NCBI RefSeq assembly: GCF_902686445.1
Contig: NC_062213.1
Location: 8,367,241 to 8,431,240 of the forward strand
Reading direction: 5' to 3'
DNA from: Sciurus carolinensis
Lineage: Eukaryota > Chordata > Mammalia > Rodentia > Sciuridae
DNA length: 64,000 nucleotides
In this document: piece by piece, positions 35,350-46,889 of the stretch
Position numbering within the stretch: position 1 is the first letter of the stretch
Layout: each line of letters opens with the position of its first letter
Notes under the pieces: generated by a model
What the model was told of the DNA's origin: nothing
What the model saw: the letters and a program-made list of their open reading frames with translations, nothing else
Database searches by the model: none
Translations under genes and position numbers: made by a program

Positions 35350-35480
35350 TGCCCAGTCTTTTGCTCACTCAGTGCTTATAGAATGCCCACTCGGCCAGGC
35401 ACTTGAACCTGTCCCAAGGGAGTTTACACCTCTGGGGAGAAAGTCAGTAAGCAAGTGATGACATTATTGGGACAGGGAAC
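35350..35480 (+). repeat. L2-like fragment
   Basis: The phrases 'cagtgcttatagaatgccca', 'ccaggcacttgaacctg' and 'gggagtttacacctctgg' match the ancient family seen at 14.5 kb. Confidence 0.45.
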
Positions 35481-35602
35481 AAAGCGTGCCCAGAAATGCA
35501 CTGGATGGATGCAAACCTCAATCCTCCTGCTCAGGTTGGGAAACCTTGTCTGAGTACAGGTCTCCAACCAGATACCTGGAGGGTGAGGAAAAATCATGCA
35601 GG

Positions 35603-35765
35603 CCAGCTGGGTGTGGTGGCAACACCTGTCATCCCAACAACTCACGAGGCAGAGGTCAAAAGATGGCAAATTTGGGGCCAGTTAAAAAGGACTAGGGATA
35701 GGGCTCAGTGGTAGAGCTCTTGCCTAGAATGTGTAAGGCCCTGGGTTCCATCCTCAGTGTCCCAA
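35603..35765 (+). repeat. Composite 7SL-like/ID SINE
   Basis: It starts 'ccagctgggtgtggtggc' (7SL-like half, internally shortened) and continues as an ID half: 'gggatagggctcagtggtag', then 'ctgggttccatcctcag'. Confidence 0.88.
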
Positions 35766-35901
35766 GTAGAGGGATAGGACACATAGGTGGCTGCTTTCTC
35801 AAGTGATGGAGTATGGCAGTCTTTTATGGAGCCAAGTCTGAGGTGGTCAGTACCATGGGCGAGGCTAGCTGGGTGCTGAGGACCTCATAGGTGTGAGTCA
35901 G

Positions 35902-36338
35902 TGTTGTGGTTTGGATGTGAAATGTCCTGCAAAAACTCATGTGAGACAATGCAAGAAGGTTCGGAGGAGAAATGACTGGGTTGTAAGAGCTTAACTCAAT
36001 CAATAAATTCATCCCTGATGGGATTAACTGAGTGGTAACTGAAGGCAGGTGGGGTGTGGCTGGAGGAGGTGGCTCATTGCGGGTGTGGCTGCAGGCTATA
36101 TATTTTGTATCTGGAGAGTGGAGTCTCTCTCTGCTTTCTGATCACCATGTGAGCTGCTTCTCTCTGTCACACTTTTCCACCATGATGATCTGCCTCACCT
36201 CAAGCCCAGAGGAATGGACCCAGCCTTCTGTGGACTAAGATATCTGACACTGTGGGTCCCCAAATAAGCTTTTTCTCCTCTACAGTTGTTCTGGTCAGAT
36301 CTTTTAGTTGCAACAGGGAAAAAACTGACTAAAACCAT
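35902..36338 (+). mobile_element. Solo LTR, squirrel MaLR-like family (copy 3)
   Basis: It starts TGTTGTGGTTTGGATGTG and runs through the same landmarks as copy 2, including 'gaatggacccagccttctgtg' and 'ccccaaataagc'. It ends 'aactgactaaaacca'. It contains a 68-codon frame at 36,032 whose first residues match the frame in the minus-strand copy 1. Confidence 0.8.
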
Positions 36339-38000
36339 TAGTAAGGGAAGGAGGCTCTTTTCTGGGGAGTGTGGGCAAATTTCCCGAGTCAGGATGGTTC
36401 TCCCTCTGCCTCTTCCCTGTGAAAGCTCCAGGCCTGTGCCTCATGACCTGACTGGGGTACCATGGCCAGTGCAGTAATACTTGGGATGGTTCCAAGGACG
36501 TTCCTAGACATGGAACTTCCAGCATGAAAACCAGAAAACTCCAGACTAGTCAGGGTCAGTTGGTTACCCTTCGCAGGTCTGTCCAACCTGGACTCAGCAG
36601 TAGGATTATGGCTGGTAGGTATTACAATAATGAACCACTTCTATATTTAGTGGTTTAGGAGAGCTATACCCTGAGCCTTGTCTCCATACTCATGCCAACT
36701 CCATCCAAGGTCAGGGCCCAAGACCCAGGATGTCCTTTCCTATATCTCAACCACACTGCAGGGACATTCTTTCTGATTAGCCAGCATCTGCTGTATCTAC
36801 TTACAATGGTGACCTTGGGTTATCCTCGTTTCATTGTCCTTCCCTCTGCTATCCCTTGACTGGGTTCGGGGTTCACTGTGTCTCCTTGACTCCCAAGATA
36901 CCCACCCAAGAATTTGCAGGGCAGTTACCATCACCCACTATGGAGAGGGCAGCCAAAGATAGTAAACACAGAGTTTTCTTCACTTGTCTTCCCTCTGAGT
37001 TCTTTTACAGGTAGTGGCCTGAACGTATTTATGGAAACCAGCAGAAGATTCTGCAACAAGCAGAGCCCACAAAGGCTACCCCTAGATCCTGAGAACAAAA
37101 GCAAAGTCAGGCTACAAATGTGTTGAAGCAGCCCCCATGGGTTTTGATCTACTTGGACAGCTTAATGTGGCATGATGGAAAGGCGAATTGGTACCCTCTT
37201 TTATGTGAGACTCTGTTTTTAAACAATTGCCAACTATTGAGATTTCCATGGCTGCTTCTCTCTCAAGGTTACCTGTTTTCTCTCAGCTGTGACAGCATTT
37301 TCATCTGAGCCAGATAGCAGGGACTTTGTAACTGTGCTTCTGATGAGGGACTTGGCTCATGCACCTCTATTACAGGCGGAAACATGCATGTATGGAACTA
37401 TTCCTTGTGCCTGAGGTGAGGGAGATAGCTGATCCCAAAGGCCCAGCTCTGTGGACCATGGCCATCCCAGTACAGTGGAGGGGCAGTCAGGGTTGTCTGC
37501 AGGCTGGGTTCATTCAGTCAAGGAGAGACTCTGGCAGGATGCCAGGAGGGTGGGATGAGAGTAAGGTCTGCACACTCACTCCTCAGTCTCCTCCTCTGTT
37601 AAGCTGCAGAGGGTTGGTGGCACGTCTTGCTGAAGGTGGCCTTCTCCTTGCAGGTCCTTCACTGCTTCTGGCAATTCCCTGTCCCTTCACGCCTGAGATG
37701 GGGGTGGGCACTGAATGATGCATTGTCTCTTTTTAACTTCCTCAACACCCTACTTACACATTTGATGACAGTCCCTTTATTAAGCTCTCCTTATACTGTG
37801 CAGTTTGAGGTGCCATCTGTTTCCTGCTAGGTTTTGACTGCTAAGGAGCTGAGCTGTATTGCAGTGTGAGAAGAGGAAGGTGGCGGGTGCTGGGCAGGAG
37901 GATGTGGGATGCACGCAGCCTCCAGGGTCAACCAGTTAGCTCATTCACTCTTACTCTAGCCTCTAGCCAGCAATGTTCATGTCTGTCTGCTTCTTAAGGT
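36339..38000. other. Non-genic stretch
   Basis: No confident repeat or gene. A 119-codon plus frame at 37,359 has no recognisable content. Confidence 0.4.
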
Positions 38001-38004
38001 GTAA

Positions 38005-38310
38005 GTATTAGTTTGCCAGTGCTGACATAACAAGCATCACAGACCGAGTAGCTTAACCAAGACATTTATTGCCTCAGAGTTCTGGATGATGGAAGTACAA
38101 GGTCAAGGTGTCAGCAGGATTGGTTTCACTCTGAGGCCTCTCTCTTTGACTTGTAGTGGGCCACCTTCTTTCTGTGTCCTCATGTGGCCCTTCCTTCATA
38201 CATGTCTGTGTCCTAAACTCATGGCTCTTTTCCTGTTTGTCTTTTGGGCCAGCCATGCTCCATCTCATGATCCAAGCAGTTGCCTTTACAGAATAGGTTG
38301 TGGGTCACAA
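38005..38310 (-). mobile_element. Old MaLR (MLT1/MST-like) LTR
   Basis: Read on plus it gives reversed MaLR landmarks: 'agtttgccagtgctgacata', 'gacatttattgcctcagagt' and 'ggtcaaggtgtcagcagg', followed by the 'tgtcctcatgtggcccttcc' segment. Confidence 0.65.
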
Positions 38311-39035
38311 GGGTACTGGCGAGGTGAGAGCTTGTATAAAAGTCATCATTTGTCTTGGGTTGGGGGTTGGGGGAGGACAACCCAAAGCAGCCAGTTGAAT
38401 GCTTTTGACCAAGGAGAGTCACCTTTGAGTGCAATAGGGTGGCCCTGCTTTCTTAAATTCTTGCCTCCCCTCATGACCAAATGGCCCTGCACCTGGTATG
38501 CTGCTGCTTGCCGCTGAGCCTTGCCCAGGCTGTCCCTCTCCCTGCTGGGCTCTCAGCTCCTCCAGTTTCTCTTCCTGCCATTCTCCCCGACTCTGCAGGC
38601 TGGACTGTGTCCCCCTTGCTTTTCTGTCCTGTGGATGGGGGGTTGCATTATACTCATCTTCTTAGGCATCCTTTCTTCTCTTGAGTCCTGAATTCTGGGA
38701 GAATAGATCCTGTGGCCATGCTGTGCCTTCAGAAATTAGTTCTGGCACTTGGTAGGCACTCCAGAGGGCTTAAAGGAGAATGAGCGAGCCAACCCTGCGT
38801 TCCTTATGACTTCCTCCCAAATGTTATCCAGTTAACATGCTACTCTTGTCTCATCCCCTTACACCAAATTGTCTGTTTTCTACCACAGATTTTTCAACCA
38901 TGTGGGTTCAGGTCATCAGGGGAGAGGGCATAAAGAAATGAGTACCTGCCGCTGGCCTGCAGGAGCCTCCCCATTGGACAGGGAAGACAGGCGTGTGAAC
39001 ACGCATGGTACAGTATGTAAGAATCATAGAAAGGG
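38311..39035. other. Non-genic stretch with L2/MIR-like relic
   Basis: Around 38,690-38,790 the phrases 'ctggcacttggtaggcactc' suggest an old MIR or L2 tail. Otherwise nothing is recognised. Confidence 0.4.
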
Positions 39036-39039
39036 CTGT

Positions 39040-39205
39040 GGGCATCACTAAGCTGCCTGGGAGGTAAGGGCTTCATGAAGCAGGAGATGTGTGGTCTGGG
39101 TTTTGAAGGATGCAAAGGAGTTCAGCAGGTGGAAATGTTCTAGATACATGTGAGGGCTCAGAGTTGCAAAAAGACTTGGCACCTCAAGAAATGCCAAGCC
39201 ATCAG
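39040..39205 (+). repeat. L2-like fragment
   Basis: The phrases 'gggtaagg..cttcatgaagcagg', 'tctgggttttgaaggatgc' and 'caggtggaaatgttctag' match the 'ctt..gaaggatg' segment of the ancient family seen elsewhere in this window. Confidence 0.5.
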
Positions 39206-40435
39206 GTAAAATGCAGCAAGTCTGGTTCAAGATGCAGCGTGTACTAAGAACAACCCCATGGATAAAGTGTGCATCTCCTCAGCCTTGTGACCTCCTCCTC
39301 TAGCACCCTGTGACTCCTGGGCTGCAGTGGTAGGTCTGAGAATTCCATTAAGAGGGGCAGTCTCCTGCACCCTCTCCTTCTGGCATCATTTAGGGAAGCT
39401 GGTGGGCACAGCAATGGGCACTTGAACTTGAGTTCACTGTTAGAAGAAAAGCACCTGACCATTTCCCATGGGGCTGGGATGCTCATGGTGTGCCGGCCAG
39501 GCAAGCTGCAGAATAAACCCATGGGTGCACGGCAGGCTTGGGTGTTGAACGCGCACCAGCAGAGTGAGTGGAATGTGGCGTCCAGCAGTAAAGATGTGGG
39601 CCAGGAGCTGGTCAGGTGGCACCTTTTCATAGTTAGGCCTTCTTTCCTACTGTTCGCTCACCACACTGATCTAAACACACACAGGACTGCTCTCCTGCCG
39701 GCCCTGCTGAGCTTCCTCTACCTTTCGCTGACTCACAGCTAGAAGAGGCCTTGCTCCACCAATGTCTGTTTACACATGGTCCCCTGACTAGCATGTGGTG
39801 GAGGGGTCAGCAGAAAGGTTGGCAGGACAGTGTGATGGCTGTGTGACACGGAAAGGCTTGGAAAACTCCAGGAACCTGGGTCCACACCATCATTCATAAT
39901 TGTTTTATTCCATTTCATTTCCACCCACTTTGGCAGGAGGGAGAAGGCTTGCTCCCACAGGAGCTACCCCTGGTGGTCACAGATTTGGACCCCAAATGGT
40001 GTATGTGGTCTGACAGTTGTACAGATGAACTAAACAGAATACTTGACTTTGAGATTCTTCTGGAAAAAGACCTTCTCACTGCCAACTTCAGTGTTCCCTG
40101 AGTAGTTTCTTCTGGCAGTTGGACGTTCTTGGCGCTGTTTGCTTCTGCCGCTGACTTCTTTCAGCGGCATCTCCTGGCCTGAACTCACTGATCCAGGTTC
40201 TAAACATCCTTCATATCTCAGCCCAATTTCTCGTATATTCTTCAGTAAAATCTACTACCTGAAGGACAGCTTGGAGTCCATCCAAAGGGCTGTCCATCTC
40301 ATTCCTCATTTGGTTCAGAAGCAGCAAGCTTAAGACTGCATAATCCCCTCAAGGGACACAGGGGGCTCTCAAAAGCCTCGCTGAGACTAAAATCCTAGCT
40401 CTCACATGACAAGTCATTTATTGCTGCTCAACAAC
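39206..40435. other. Non-genic stretch
   Basis: Chance frames only (for example 39,244-39,630 minus and 39,422-39,742 plus, in conflict with one another). Confidence 0.4.
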
Positions 40436-40439
40436 TCAC

Positions 40440-40795
40440 CCCTACACTAATAGCTTAAATCAACAAGCTTATCTGTTCAGCTGAGTGTCCTGCACTACAC
40501 AGAGCAGCCAGGTTCACCCACATGGCCACCTTGGCTGGGGAAGAGCCAGGACTTGAACACCCAGGAGGTTTCTTGTCCTCTGCGTTTTCCCTCCTGTGGC
40601 TTCGTGTCATATGATAGTTTGGCTTGGGCTTCCTTACACCATGGAAGTGGACTTCCAGGGCCTCTAAGAGGACTAGACCCAGGTTGCAGCTTATCCAGCC
40701 TCTTGATGCTGATTTATGTCCCACTGGTCAAAGCAAGTCACATGGCCAATCTCAAAGTCAGTGTCAGAGGGAACTAGGCTAGGATGTGATTCCCA
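40440..40795 (-). repeat. Old LTR-like repeat
   Basis: The plus-strand phrases 'ctaatagcttaaatcaaca', 'gatttatgtcccactggtca' and 'aagcaagtcacatggccaat' recur in an ancient mammalian LTR-like family. I cannot name it safely (possibly MLT1-type). Confidence 0.45.
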
Positions 40796-40916
40796 GGACC
40801 CGCACCACACAGATGGCCCGCAGACCCGCTCCTCCTGAGGGTCTTTATAAGAATAGTTGAAACAATGTATGTGTGCATGGCTCCAGGGCCTGTACGGTTT
40901 AGGCAAGAACACCTGA

Positions 40917-40944
40917 AAAAAAAAAACAAAAAAAAAACAAAAAA
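40917..40944. repeat. A-rich tract (A8-11)C pattern
   Basis: Long A runs interrupted by single C. It resembles a retroposon tail. Confidence 0.9.
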
Positions 40945-41231
40945 TACTCTGTTCTGCAATTCTGCCTCACTTTTGCCACCAAATGAGACCCAGCTCAGAG
41001 GGCCAGTGCCTGTCCGAGGCCTCCCCACACACTTGCAGTGGGAAATGCTGATTCTGGTGTGCACTCACCCACAGGCTTTTGTGTGACCGTTTGAGAAAGA
41101 AGCAGCTTCTAATCAGTGTTAGGATCATGCTGTCTTTGCTTTACGGGAGACATGAACCTTAGAAACCATCTGGTGTATTCCACATTCCCCCACAACTGCC
41201 ATTTTACAGATGACACTGAAATCCAGACATT

Positions 41232-42010
41232 TAATTTTTTTCTTGATTTTTGTGCATTATAGTTATACGTAGTAGAGGGGTTCATTCTGACATATTTATA
41301 AATGCATACAACATTGTTTTCCCCATTTCTATTCTAGTGCTATCCCTTTTCCCTCCCTTTCCCCCCTCTTCCTCTATACTTTTGGTCTTCCTTCTACTTA
41401 TTATTTATAATTGTATATAAATTGGAATGCAGAGTGTTATATTCATACGTGCACCTAGTATAATATGGTTGAATTTGTTCCCCCGTTCTTCCTCTTTCCC
41501 TCTCTTCCTCACATCTCCGTGGTCCCCCACCTCAACTCTACTAATCTCCCTTCTATTTTCACAGGATTTTTTTTATTCTTCTCTCTAGCTTCCACATATG
41601 AAAATACATTTGACTCTTAACTGAGTCTTATTTCACATAGCATGATGTTTTCTAGTTCCATCCATTTACAGGCAAATGTCATGATTTCATTCTTCTTTAT
41701 GGCTGAGTAAAACTTCAAGTATATATATATAAGCCACATTTTTTTATCAATTCATTTATTGATGGGCACATGGGGCAGTTCCATAACTTGGATATTGTGA
41801 ATTGTGCTGTTATAAACATTGATGTGACTGTATCACTGTAGTATACTGATTTTAGTTCTTTTGGATATGATTCTAAGGTGTAGGATAGCTGGGTCATGTG
41901 GTGGTTCCATTCCTAGTCTTGAGAGATCTCCATACTGCTTTCCAGAGTGGTTGCACTAATTTTCAGACCCATGAACAATGTATGAGTGTACCTTTCCCCC
42001 TGAATACTCA
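41232..42010 (-). mobile_element. L1 3' end (rodent type)
   Basis: On plus it begins with 'ttcttgatttttgtgcattat' and 'gttatacgtagtagagggg' (3' UTR in reverse), then a pyrimidine-rich block (the G-rich 3' UTR in reverse). It continues into reversed ORF2-proximal sequence: 'tagcatgatgttttctag', 'aattcatttattgatgggcac', 'tccatactgctttccagag'. It is less diverged than the other L1 fragments left of the CpG island. Confidence 0.8.
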
Positions 42011-43285
42011 TCGGATTATCATGATGAAATCAGACACTCTTTTGAAATCAGGTTGCTTTTGGAAGTTACGTGGCTGGATGGTGGCCGCCCACATTAGAAG
42101 TGTCTGGCATGTTCTCTATTACCTTTGCTATTGGGTGCTGTGAACTGCTTTGGATCCCAGATGCACCAAAGCTACCTGATCCACCAAACAACCCACAGCA
42201 TGAATTGCACTTTTTGGACTGCTGCTCATTTCCCTCCTACAGCGCTCTGATGTGGGGTTCAATAGCCTTGCCTAGAGGAGGAAAGCACAGCCTGAACAGG
42301 TAACTTGTCCCAAGTCAGGTAGCTGTTGACCACCAGAGCCAGGCTGGAGCTTAGAGATTGGGCTTCCAGCCCCTCTCCCCCTTTTTTGTCTTGTGCAGCA
42401 TTTAGTATGACCTTCAGGCATTCAGACAAGATGATTAGTGAAAAGGTCTCCCTGTGAGCAGATCCCCAGGCCCAGATCTTATTCAAAGGCTGTCTGTGAA
42501 GAAGTGACCCTTCATCTTTTCATGGATTCTCCATGCACCTACAATCATGTTTACATAGTTCCTGTAAAACTGTTCTCAAACAGTAGCATGCTCCACGTGT
42601 TGTTCTATACCCTGCTCTTTTCACTGGCTGGGGCAGCTTGGAACACACATCACATCTCCACGTGTCAATCTCTCTAACAGCTGCATGGGATTTCCATCAG
42701 GGTTAGATCATTTGAGCAGCCCAATGATCATGGATGCCAGACGGACACCCCTGTTTTGTCAAGTGCTTTTTCTCTATTCTGACATCTGTGCTGTTAACGT
42801 AACAGCTACAAAATAAATGTTTAATTGTGTGTTGTTCCTTCCTTCATCCACCTGGGTCGCCCCTGGACTGGATCCCTCCCTCTGCCTTCCTCTTCCTTCA
42901 TCAGCTGTTTATTGATTCCCCTGTGAGCCTGAGATCCCGCCAGGCTCTGGGAGTTCTGTTCTTTCTCTCCTGTTGCTGGATCCGGGGACACCCTCCTCCT
43001 TTTTCATGCCCCAGTTACTGCTAAAAGAAATCTGTGATGGTTATAATCTAGTCACTTCTTCCCTAAAGTACACACAACTGATGAATCAAAACTTAAAAAC
43101 TTATAAATCGAATTGTTAAAAAATTACAAATTATCCTGATACAACTGAGTCTGATGTAACTTCTAAGTGCTTCAAGTACCTTAAAAACACAGGTTTTTAC
43201 TGCATCATATCTAAGCCTATTTGTATGAAGCATTACTGATTTGACTTTTTTTTTTAACCACTGTAAAACTTATTTTTGTATTTTT
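42011..43285. other. Non-genic stretch with old L1 pieces
   Basis: Part of 42,490-42,760 looks like reversed old L1 ('ttctataccctgctcttttc', 'gctgcatgggatttccatc'). A MIR-like fragment in reverse lies near 42,260-42,380. No gene. Confidence 0.4.
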
Positions 43286-43289
43286 CCAG

Positions 43290-43480
43290 GATTGCATTTA
43301 TCAGACCCTGAAGAGAAAGATTATCTTCTTCCCAAGTGCATTAAATTCACAGCCTCTGGGCTGTTGATTGGCAGATTCACAGATGGAACACAGAATCCTT
43401 CAAGGCGAATGAAATGGCAGCAGATATTTACTACCTGGGTCTCCCTCAGACCAGGTTCCACTGCTATGTCACCAGGACTT
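43290..43480 (+). other. Candidate orphan exon or pseudo-exon
   Basis: A 191-base segment is bounded by a good 3' splice site (T-rich tract then ttttccag|G at 43,289/43,290) and a near-perfect 5' splice site (ACTT|GTAAGTAA at 43,480/43,481). One frame stays open across it, with about 63 codons rich in charged and polar residues. I do not recognise the protein. The length is not a multiple of three. It could be an untranslated or lncRNA exon upstream of the CpG island, or a chance pair of splice signals. Nothing nearby confirms a transcript. Confidence 0.3.
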
Positions 43481-43952
43481 GTAAGTAAACTCTTGCATCC
43501 TTCATACCCGTGCACATTAAATTTGGGGTATGTAATATTCTGCCTCAGTTTCTAACGAACTTCATTAGGTAGCATTAGCATTTCAGTATGATTTGCAGGG
43601 ACATGTAGTTTAATTTCTTAGCTACTTTCCTAGGATGTTTGGCTAATCCATTAACTTGCAGCACAGATTACTGGACTCTTTCTACCTGGTTATTTATGAG
43701 ACTACCAGTCCTGGCTTGCCATCCTGTCTTTGGCATGGTTCCTACTCTTTTTGGAAATCTTTGACTACTATGATAAACTTCTCAACTACTGCAGATTTAC
43801 CATTTTGTAGATAGACACACAGAACTTCAAAAATAACCCCATATATATCAAAATTATCTATTTAACAAACATCCACTTTCTACTCAAAATTCATAATTAT
43901 AGTTTCGATGCAGAGTTTTGTTTGCATACATAACATTAAACCCCCCAACCCC

Positions 43953-44045
43953 CCGGTGCTGGTGTTTGAACCCAGGGCCTGATGCATGTTGAGCATTAGG
44001 GCAGCGGGGGTGGGTGGGGTGCTGGAGCTATGTCCTCCAACCCTA
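43953..44045 (-). repeat. ID SINE
   Basis: The plus-strand phrases 'ccggtgctggtgtttgaaccc', 'agggcctgatgcatg' and 'ctggagctatgtcctcc' are a reversed ID body, with a G-rich insertion in the middle. Confidence 0.75.
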
Positions 44046-44516
44046 ATACTAACTTTTTTTAATCATTAAGGATTCAGGGCTTTTCAGAGTCTACCTGTAC
44101 TTGTAGACCAACAGCTGTTTTTCTGTGATATGCAAAGAGTCACAGTCTGGCCGGTCACAACCCCCTTGTACTTGGGCAGGCTCCTTCATCTTTCAGCAGT
44201 AGGCTAGCGTTTTTTGGAGCATCTTTATTTTCTAGTAATATTAAGATATTTCAGACCATTCTAATGGTCCCACATTGCCAACAATGGAACCAGCTTCTTT
44301 GAAATGGCATGGCTAATGCTAATGAGAAATACTAATGACATCAGTATCTGGGTGCTGAGTGTACAGCCAGGTGGGTGCCACAAGGAGACTGGCATTTGAG
44401 GATCCTTGAAAAGATAAAGCCCATCTTAGCTGTTGCCTAAGGTCACAGTTACATTTACAGTGACTGTTTGCACTACTGTAACATTACTATATCCTTTTAT
44501 ACAATTACATCGTTTT

Positions 44517-44587
44517 GTGGTGCTAGGATATATCTAGAGCTTTGTGCATGCTAGGCAAGTGCTGTCATTAGTTAAGCCCTCAGTCAC
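44517..44587 (-). repeat. Degenerate ID SINE
   Basis: The plus-strand phrases 'tggtgctaggatatatct', 'gcatgctaggcaagtgctg' and 'ttaagccctcagt' fit a diverged reversed ID body. Confidence 0.65.
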
Positions 44588-45395
44588 ATCTATGCAAATT
44601 TTAAGTGAATTCTCTACAATATACCTTAGATTTTTGACACTTAGAACTGTTTAGTCCTACCTCTGCTTTTAACATTGTTGTATGCCCAAGACCCATAATT
44701 TTGAGGCAATCTGAGTGTCCTTATCAAAATCTGCTTTCCAGATAACATCTTATGAAATCATGTACATAAATTTTATTATAATTTTCATGTAAATGCATGT
44801 CAAAAAGCTATTGACATAACTGTAAAATTATTGATACAAATATAATTATGCAAATCTCATATTTTATATAATTGCCATCTTATGTCCATAAGTTTATTGG
44901 TTTGAATTCACTCACGAGCTAGCCTTGTGAGGCTGGCTGCTACCAGCAGGCTTGCTGGGAAGCTCATCTCCTCTAAGAACCATTGTTGCAGCAGGAGGCC
45001 ATTAATTATATAATTTTGAGTGATTTACACTTAATTCCACTAATGCTTTTTCATTAATTGAAGGCATTTTGAAATACTACTGGCAAATGGAAAGAATAAA
45101 GATGTTTGCTGATTGAAAATGTGCAGGTCACACAGGCAATGGAAGAGTTGCGGGCTCAACTCTCCACTTACAGGTGTGAGTTTCCCAAAGGAGGTCTTCC
45201 CTTAGCCACTTCCATCTGCCCATGGCCAACAGTTTCCCAAGATAATAGATGATCAGTAAATGGAAAATGAATAGATAGAAGGAAGGCGAGGCCACAGGAA
45301 TAATGGAGAAAATAACAGTTATCCAAATAATGAAACTAGGACCATCACCCACAGTCCACAATTTCATCTTTAGACTTTAATATTCTGAAATAATT
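44588..45395. other. AT-rich non-genic stretch, little repeat
   Basis: No gene. The part near 44,960-45,120 is AT-rich, with several homeodomain-like TTAATT/ATTAAT words, and has no recognisable repeat. Confidence 0.4.
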
Positions 45396-45399
45396 GGGT

Positions 45400-45670
45400 T
45401 TTGAGATAAATCTTAAATTGCTTCATTTCCAAAATTCATTTTGGTCACAACATCCAGGAGCAACAATCCATCTGCTAATCAATAAATAACATTTAGATGC
45501 TGCTGCAAGAAAAGCAACCCAGCACAAAACCAATATTGTCAGCAACCCAGAACAACTCTAATTTCCTGACAGAAATTGATTGGGGCAAAAGTGATTATTG
45601 TAAATATTTATAGTTCTAAAAGGAAAAGCTCATCAATGCAGCTTTTTGAGCAGTTCATTTCCAATTAAAA
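45400..45670. promoter_or_regulatory. Candidate conserved noncoding element
   Basis: An AT-rich, repeat-free segment dense in homeodomain and POU/Meis-like words: 'ctaatcaataaataac', 'aattgattgggg', 'gtaaatatttatag', 'ccaattaaaagg'. The composition resembles known developmental enhancers. This is inference from composition; conservation cannot be seen from one sequence. Confidence 0.3.
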
Positions 45671-46620
45671 GGTTCTGGCAGGGCCCACCCAACCATCCTT
45701 CTTGCATCCAGGATGCAGGGAGGGTGTGGGAGTATCTCTATGGTTGTGCTGGAAAGGCTCTTTTAGAGGTCCATGGGTAGGTTCTGCAACTGGGAGGTGA
45801 TATGGCAAAGTGTAAAAACACTGGGTAAGGGGAGGCAAGTCCACATAGGCTAAGGGCTACAGGCTCGCTGTGTCTTAGAAAGCCATGTGAACTCTCCGAA
45901 CATTCCTTTTCACATCTGTTCAACTTAACCTCTTGGGTGGTGAGGATAAAATGAAGGGGGCTGGAGAGGAGACATCTCTGAACATGTATTTAATAATGTG
46001 GCAAGTTTGGGGTCTTGACGTGACACCTTATCTCCCAAGAACAGGATTAAGGAACTAGAAAGGATACCTGAGAAATCCAATGAGCCACCCTAAAGTTAAT
46101 TGCCCAAGGGCACTTTATTACTAAAAACCAAGACACACGATGGAACCAAATGAACCCGGTAATGCAATAGGTGCCAGTAAAACATGAAAAAGACTTGTAA
46201 GGACTCTGCTTAGGAAGCTCATGGTCTACTGGGAAAAGGGCTGTGCCCACAGCGAAAGTGCACTTGGAATTGGGGAACTCAGCAATCCAAGTATGACCAA
46301 GTATGACCCTGGGAACACAGGTATGAGCTTTGGGGCTGTTAGAGAATTCAGTTGCCCTGAGGAGCAATAGAAGGGGGTCATTCCAAGAAAAGAGCAGGAA
46401 AAGACTAGCATAAAAACACATTAGTTTCCCAAGCTTCACTCACTTAAATTTTGCTTTTCCATTTTATGATCTTCGCCACTTCTCTGCATTATGTATACCA
46501 TTTTAAGTTGGAGACTTAAAAAAAAGTAACTTTAGTTGTATTTACTGCATTAATTACCATAAATAAACATGTTACCATTTGTTATGTACAGAAATCGATT
46601 CAATACCTGTCCAGTTCTGG
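45671..46620. other. Non-genic stretch
   Basis: A short exact duplication (accaagtatg) lies near 46,297. A 130-codon minus frame has no recognised content. Confidence 0.4.
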
Positions 46621-46640
46621 GATCTGCATTAAGAGTTACT

Positions 46641-46657
46641 GCGCGGGAACTATAAAG
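46641..46657 (+). promoter_or_regulatory. E2F-like site beside a TATA-like box
   Basis: GCGCGGGAA (the reverse complement of TTCCCGCGC, an E2F-type word) is followed directly by CTATAAAG. It lies about 150 bp upstream of the CpG island. This is a motif match only. Confidence 0.3.
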
Positions 46658-46889
46658 TGACTTGGGAAGCTTACATTAGATGGGGTGGGAGGGGCCCCCT
46701 GGGAAGTCACCCGAGCCGAGAACTAAAGAGAGCCTTAGAGTCAACCACCTGAACGTCAAAAACAAACAAGGTCATCAGATTTCAAACAGAGAGGGCTGCC
46801 CGCGGAGCTAGGCCAGAGGCAGAGAGGCAAGCAAGGTGAGGGCTGCGAGGCGGAGCCGGCCGGACAGGCTGCCCAACCTACCTACCCAC

